Assembly: GCF_027923905.1 (NCBI RefSeq)
Contig: NZ_AP026966.1
Location: forward strand, 3,039,001-3,103,000
Reading direction: 5' to 3'
Length of the DNA: 64,000 nt
Source: Massilia varians
GTDB lineage: Bacteria > Pseudomonadota > Gammaproteobacteria > Burkholderiales > Burkholderiaceae_D
Shown piece by piece: positions 62,946 to 64,000 of this stretch. The notes under the pieces are model-generated. The model saw only the letters and a list, made by a program, of their open reading frames with translations. It was not told the DNA's origin and did not search any database. Every line of letters starts with the position of its first letter. Within the stretch, counting starts at the first letter, position 1. Position numbers and translations under genes: made by a program.

Positions 62946-63872
62946 TTATTGTTTGACAAATAAGCTCGGTGTTGAGTCTGGCAACATCTTACCCCTGGCA
63001 TGGGCGTCGATCAAGGCAAGAAGCCGCTCGACCAGCTGCGGCGGAAGGTCGTGCCCCATGCCCTGGATGACTTCGAGGCGGGCGCCGGGGATGCGGCTGG
63101 CCGTGTCTTCTCCGCAGGCGGGCGGCACCAGCGGGTCGCAGGCGCCATGGATCACGAGCGTGGGCGCGGTGATCGTGGCCAGCTGTGCACAGCGGTCGCC
63201 GGACGCCGCGATCGCCATCATCTGGCGCGCCTCACCGCTCGGGCAATAGCTGCGGCGCACCGAGCGGGCGACGCGCTTGCGCAAGACCTTCTCCGGGGTC
63301 GGGTAGGACGGGCTGCCGATGGCGCGCAGGAGCTGCACGCCGTGCTCGATGATGCTGTCGACGTCGCCCGGGTCGGCGGGACGCCGGGCCAGCAGGCTGG
63401 CGAGCTTCTTCCCGGGGCCGGGCAGCCCGCGGCGGCAACTGCTCGACATGATCGAGGTCAGGCTCAGGATGCGCTGCGGGTAACGTGCCGCCAGGATCTG
63501 GGCGATCATGCCGCCCATTGCGACGCCGACCACATGGGCGCGCGCCACCCCGAGGGCCGACAGCACCCCGATCGCGTCCTCGGCCATGTCGTCCAGGCGG
63601 TAGGCCGCGCGCAGCGGCCAGCCGAGTTTCGATTTGATCGAGGCCAAGGTCAGGTTGGGAACGCCGGCCTGTTCGAACTTGGTGGACAGGCCGCAATCGC
63701 GGTTGTCGAAGCGGATGACATAGAAACCGAGTTCGACCAGGCCTTCGACGAACTCGTCGGGCCAGGCGGTCAGCTGCATGCCGAGCCCATGCACCAGCAG
63801 CAGCGGCGGGGCCTTGGGGTCACCTGCGGTGTCGAAGGCGATGCGGATTCCGTTGGCGTTCAGCGTGGGCAT
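62946..63872 (-). CDS. Alpha/beta hydrolase with altered nucleophile elbow
   Basis: 308 residues with the alpha/beta-hydrolase fold: oxyanion loop LLVHGLGMQLTAW, FDNRDCGLST, acid in HGACDPLVPP and His in GMGHDLPPQL. The elbow reads GVAMGGMIAQ, so the expected Ser of GxSxG is Ala (codon GCA). Either the enzyme is inactive or it has a non-hydrolytic role. Weak ribosome binding site at the ATG at 63872. Confidence 0.82.
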   Translation of the reverse strand: MPTLNANGIRIAFDTAGDPKAPPLLLVHGLGMQLTAWPDEFVEGLVELGFYVIRFDNRDCGLSTKFEQAGVPNLTLASIKSKLGWPLRAAYRLDDMAEDAIGVLSALGVARAHVVGVAMGGMIAQILAARYPQRILSLTSIMSSSCRRGLPGPGKKLASLLARRPADPGDVDSIIEHGVQLLRAIGSPSYPTPEKVLRKRVARSVRRSYCPSGEARQMMAIAASGDRCAQLATITAPTLVIHGACDPLVPPACGEDTASRIPGARLEVIQGMGHDLPPQLVERLLALIDAHARGKMLPDSTPSLFVKQ

Positions 63873-64000
63873 GGCGGCATGCCGGCGCCGCGCAGGGGCG
63901 GCATCGGCTCTTCAAGCGACAGGGTTGGCTCGCCGCCCAAGCGAAAACCACCGGGCGGCCTGCAAACAGCATATCACTTTCACCAGGGGGCGGGCGCTCG

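Overview
The window looks like a chromosomal segment of a betaproteobacterium of the Oxalobacteraceae, most likely Massilia/Telluria. This is inferred from the high GC content, the Massilia-like YbiT, NadA/B/C, GlyA and Oar-type TonB-dependent receptor, and Cupriavidus-style metal genes (PbrR/CadR-like MerR, CzcD, CzcE, CzcI, LspA beside a P-type ATPase). No rRNA, tRNA or CRISPR array was recognised.

Bases 1-25,070 form a decaying heavy-metal resistance island. A leftward operon encodes a PIB-4 P-type ATPase with a His-rich N-terminus, a ZIP-like carrier, KdsA, a small acidic protein and a Cys-rich copper-storage protein. It is followed by a degenerate duplicate of a cytochrome c-FTR1 (PbrT-like) transporter plus lipoprotein pair, a czcA stump, two small membrane proteins, a CzcD-GmhA fusion, CadA/ZntA with a divergent MerR regulator, and then the intact PbrT-like gene with its lipoprotein partner. 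Further right are an arsenite-type exporter, czcE, czcI, lspA, a dihydrolipoamide dehydrogenase, a second MerR and an HMA-HMA-CDF transporter. Five MerR-type promoters with 19-bp spacers tie these genes together. Two copies of a 1080-bp IS481-family element interrupt the lipoprotein gene and the HMA-CDF gene; both have clean 6-bp target duplications.

Bases 25,071-37,300 are a mobile and defence region. It holds a complete IS21-family element (istA/istB, 5-bp duplication), a large protein with a C-terminal HEPN-like Rx4H motif, a Mrr-like PD-(D/E)XK nuclease, a molybdopterin-oxidoreductase stump, and an intact four-gene type II CBASS operon (2TM-SAVED effector, CD-NTase, E2-E1 Cap2, JAMM Cap3). 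A third IS481 copy, in inverted orientation, abuts the CBASS operon.

Bases 37,300-45,550 are mixed. They contain an M24 peptidase, glyA, a complete IS2-group IS3-family element (5-bp duplication), a sensor-kinase N-terminal fragment, a cytoplasmic histidine kinase, a truncated dps and gene-poor DNA.

Bases 45,550-64,000 look like ordinary core chromosome. They carry a TonB-dependent receptor, a PP2C-like phosphatase, a tyrosine recombinase with a LexA box at its promoter, a DUF411 protein, nadB, nadC and nadA for quinolinate/NAD synthesis, an EamA transporter, a sirtuin, two alpha/beta hydrolases, the ABC-F protein YbiT and an LD-carboxypeptidase. Long antisense ORFs here are high-GC shadows.
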